NCBI GenBank assembly: GCA_009845835.1
Contig: VXYV01000049.1
Coordinates: 1-33,721, forward strand
Source of the DNA: Gammaproteobacteria bacterium
Lineage (GTDB): Bacteria; Pseudomonadota; Gammaproteobacteria; Pseudomonadales; Azotimanducaceae
Length of the DNA: 33,721 bases
Direction of reading: 5' to 3'
Position numbers and translations under genes: made by a program
Shown here: one piece after another, positions 32,201 through 33,721 of the stretch
Numbering within the stretch: position 1 is the first letter of the stretch
Layout: the number at the start of each line of letters is the position of its first letter
The notes under the pieces: generated by a model
What the model was told of the DNA's origin: nothing
What the model saw: the letters and a program-made list of their open reading frames with translations, nothing else
Database searches by the model: none

Positions 32201-32824
32201 TTATCGGTTTTCGTTACTGGGTTCTTGTAATGATTTGACACGTTTTCGAAATTCCTTAACTGCGTTTTTCGCGCCAGCGAATTCTAGATTATAAATGTAT
32301 ATTTTTTGGTCGTTTCCTTCAAACTCCAATTTAAGTTTTTCATCGTCAGCTAAATCGTCGAAGAAGTCTTTAGTATTGTAAGTTTCGTTTAACGAGATTA
32401 CGACGTTTTTTATACCTCCTGCGTTATCGAAATTACGCGCTTCGTCGCCCGAGTCCCAACCATCTAAGTCTAGTAGTGTGGTATCGTCGGAGTTGCGGCG
32501 CCAAAGGTAAAAACGACCGAGTTCTACTCTGAAATGTATCCAATCAGGTTTAGCGTGACGTACACTCACTGTCAATTGGCGGTTTTCTAATTCACAGCTC
32601 ATTTCCGTCGTATAGTCTTCAAAACCGTACATGTCTTTCATCTCGCGATAGCTCTCATCGTCGTACTTCAAAGTGACATCTTGAACGATGCAATCTCCAT
32701 GGATTGACTCGTTTGAAGGAATTTTTGTCGGTTCAACGACCGGTGAGGCAACAACCAACGGTGAACCCATCATGAATACTGTGCCGATTAGGTATACAGA
32801 AGATTTTGGAGTTAAATTGTTCAT
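32201..32824 (-). CDS. Secreted protein of a tandem paralogue array, copy 1
   Basis: A 207-residue protein with a signal peptide (VYLIGTVFMMGSPLVVASPV). After it come a Cys in DCIVQDVTLKYDD and a second in MSCELENRQLTVSV, likely a disulfide. Then follow beta-rich text (RVELGRFYLWRRNSDDTT) and a C-terminal helix GAKNAVKEFRKRVKSLQEPS. The 198-residue neighbour shares all of these. Function is unknown; a periplasmic or surface role is likely. Confidence 0.75.
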   Translation of the reverse strand: MNNLTPKSSVYLIGTVFMMGSPLVVASPVVEPTKIPSNESIHGDCIVQDVTLKYDDESYREMKDMYGFEDYTTEMSCELENRQLTVSVRHAKPDWIHFRVELGRFYLWRRNSDDTTLLDLDGWDSGDEARNFDNAGGIKNVVISLNETYNTKDFFDDLADDEKLKLEFEGNDQKIYIYNLEFAGAKNAVKEFRKRVKSLQEPSNENR

Positions 32825-32917
32825 TGTGTTGCAGTTACGGTAAGTTTTTAAAGATCGTAGGGTTCAATTCGAGATTTGATTAGATTTTCTCGGTTCGCGT
32901 CTAGTTGTACCATTTGT

Positions 32918-33514
32918 CTATTGGTTTTCGTTACTCGTTTCTTGTAAGGATTTGACTCGTTTTCTAAATTCCTTAACTGCCTCTTCCGCACCATCGAATT
33001 CAACAGTATTTACATGTTTTTGATCGTATGCTTCAAACTCGAATTTAACTTCTTCATCTTCAGCGAGATCATTGAGGATGTCTTTGGGTTTGTAAGTTTC
33101 CTTTGATGAGATTTTGAGGTTCCATATGAAGCTTCTGTAAACGGACTCGCCTTCTTCGGGGTCCCATTCATCATCTATACCTTTAAAATAGCGTGGCGTG
33201 TCGTCGTCTGTGCTCCAAAACCTAAAACGATCGAGGTATATATCGATCCTTATCCGATCAGGTTCCTCGTGAGGTACACCCACTATAACTAGGTGGGTAC
33301 CCGATTCACACTGCATCTTCGTCCCATGCTCTTCAGAATCATCGGGCCATTTCAAAGTGATGTCTTTGACTATACAATCTTCAAAGATTGACTCGTTTGC
33401 CGATGTTTCCTCGGGTTCAATCACAATGACCGGGGAGGCAACAACCAACGGCGGACCAAAAAAGAATAATGCAACGATCAGGTATACATAAGGTTTCGAT
33501 GTTTTGATGGTCAT
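32918..33514 (-). CDS. Secreted protein of the tandem array, copy 2
   Basis: A 198-residue paralogue of copy 1: signal peptide ending VVASPV, CIVKDITLKWPDD, MQCES, LDRFRFWSTDDDT and GAEEAVKEFRKRVKSLQETS. The divergence between copies is mostly in the middle. Spacing and orientation show tandem duplication. Confidence 0.75.
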   Translation of the reverse strand: MTIKTSKPYVYLIVALFFFGPPLVVASPVIVIEPEETSANESIFEDCIVKDITLKWPDDSEEHGTKMQCESGTHLVIVGVPHEEPDRIRIDIYLDRFRFWSTDDDTPRYFKGIDDEWDPEEGESVYRSFIWNLKISSKETYKPKDILNDLAEDEEVKFEFEAYDQKHVNTVEFDGAEEAVKEFRKRVKSLQETSNENQ

Positions 33515-33646
33515 TGTGTTGTACCTATGGCAGTTTTGACAAGAACGTTTGGTTCAATTTGTAATTTGAAGTGGTAAGGTTTTCTTCATTGCGGCTGTCG
33601 AATGCGAAGAGTCGTTGTGATCGAGACTGGTTTGTCCATTAGTTTG

Positions 33647-33721
33647 TCAGTCTTCAGTGTTCGAGTTTTGTAATGATTTGACTAGCTTTCTAAATTCCGT
33701 AACTGCCTCTTTCGCGCCATC
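33647..33721 (-). CDS. Third copy of the secreted-protein array, cut by the window edge
   Basis: Only the last 24 codons are present: GAKEAVTEFRKLVKSLQ followed by NSNTED and TGA at 33647. It aligns with the C-termini of copies 1 and 2, so the array has at least three members. Confidence 0.75.
   Translation of the reverse strand, partial: DGAKEAVTEFRKLVKSLQNSNTED

Noticed and set aside
73..33721. Insertion sequence or transposase as the source of the duplicated gene ends
   Set aside because: No transposase frame or matched terminal inverted repeats were seen at the junctions.

Overview
The window looks like part of an integrative and conjugative element (ICE) of a gammaproteobacterium. All function calls were made by eye; no database search was possible. 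Genes of the PFL_47xx-type (MPF_G) conjugation module lie at both ends on the minus strand: TraU-like (29918-31069) and a PFL_4711-family protein (28575-29921) on the right; a small membrane protein (2490-2846), a TraG N-terminal family protein (949-2493) and a tyrosine integrase (73-942) on the left. In known elements of this type these genes form one run, so the roughly 25 kb between 2.9 and 28.5 kb looks like cargo that split the operon. The serine hydroxymethyltransferase homologue also resembles the enterobacterial enzyme in length and motifs. The DNA is moderately AT-rich. No rRNA, tRNA, CRISPR array or recognisable insertion sequence was seen.

Cargo from left to right. 3.1-4.7 kb: a three-gene overlapping operon headed by a possible papain/NlpC-like protein. 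5.4-6.4 kb: a DUF4268-type gene broken by an in-frame TGA. 6.8-10.1 kb: a DUF5678-like protein, a membrane protein and a SulP anion transporter with a STAS domain. 10.3-10.7 kb: a small gene with two in-frame stops. 10.8-12.9 kb: a proteasome-like protein with a small partner gene that is present twice in inverted orientation. 13.4-15.6 kb: a frameshifted DUF5343 gene with a HEPN gene, and a membrane/secreted protein with a 42-residue companion, all inside a degenerate direct repeat of about 370 bp. 16.4-20.3 kb: an SHMT-like PLP enzyme divergent from a probable RiPP locus (precursor with two 16-residue repeats, radical SAM/SPASM enzyme, candidate 2-oxoglutarate/Fe(II) enzyme). 20.5-22.6 kb: a YciI-like protein and an NCS2 permease with an anti-sigma-kinase-like C-terminus. 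22.7-25.2 kb: toxin-antitoxin genes (MntA, frameshifted HepT, DUF4411 PIN protein, Xre-ImmA/IrrE protein). 25.6-26.8 kb: a second proteasome-like paralogue lacking two catalytic residues. 27.6-28.5 kb: a DUF7689-like protein with its usual small partner. Right of the conjugation genes are a retropepsin with its DUF5678-like partner and a tandem array of secreted paralogues that runs off the window.

The best candidate for a new system is the RiPP locus: precursor repeats containing Phe-Val-Ser, a radical SAM/SPASM enzyme, a putative HxD...H oxygenase and a divergent SHMT homologue whose PLP residues are kept but whose folate-contact residues are changed. The second theme is how the cargo is built. 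At least five partial gene copies are scattered through it, and two accessory gene sets sit between the 3' end of a gene and a degenerate direct copy of that same 3' end. Four genes are broken by stops or frameshifts, which suggests decay or sequence error.
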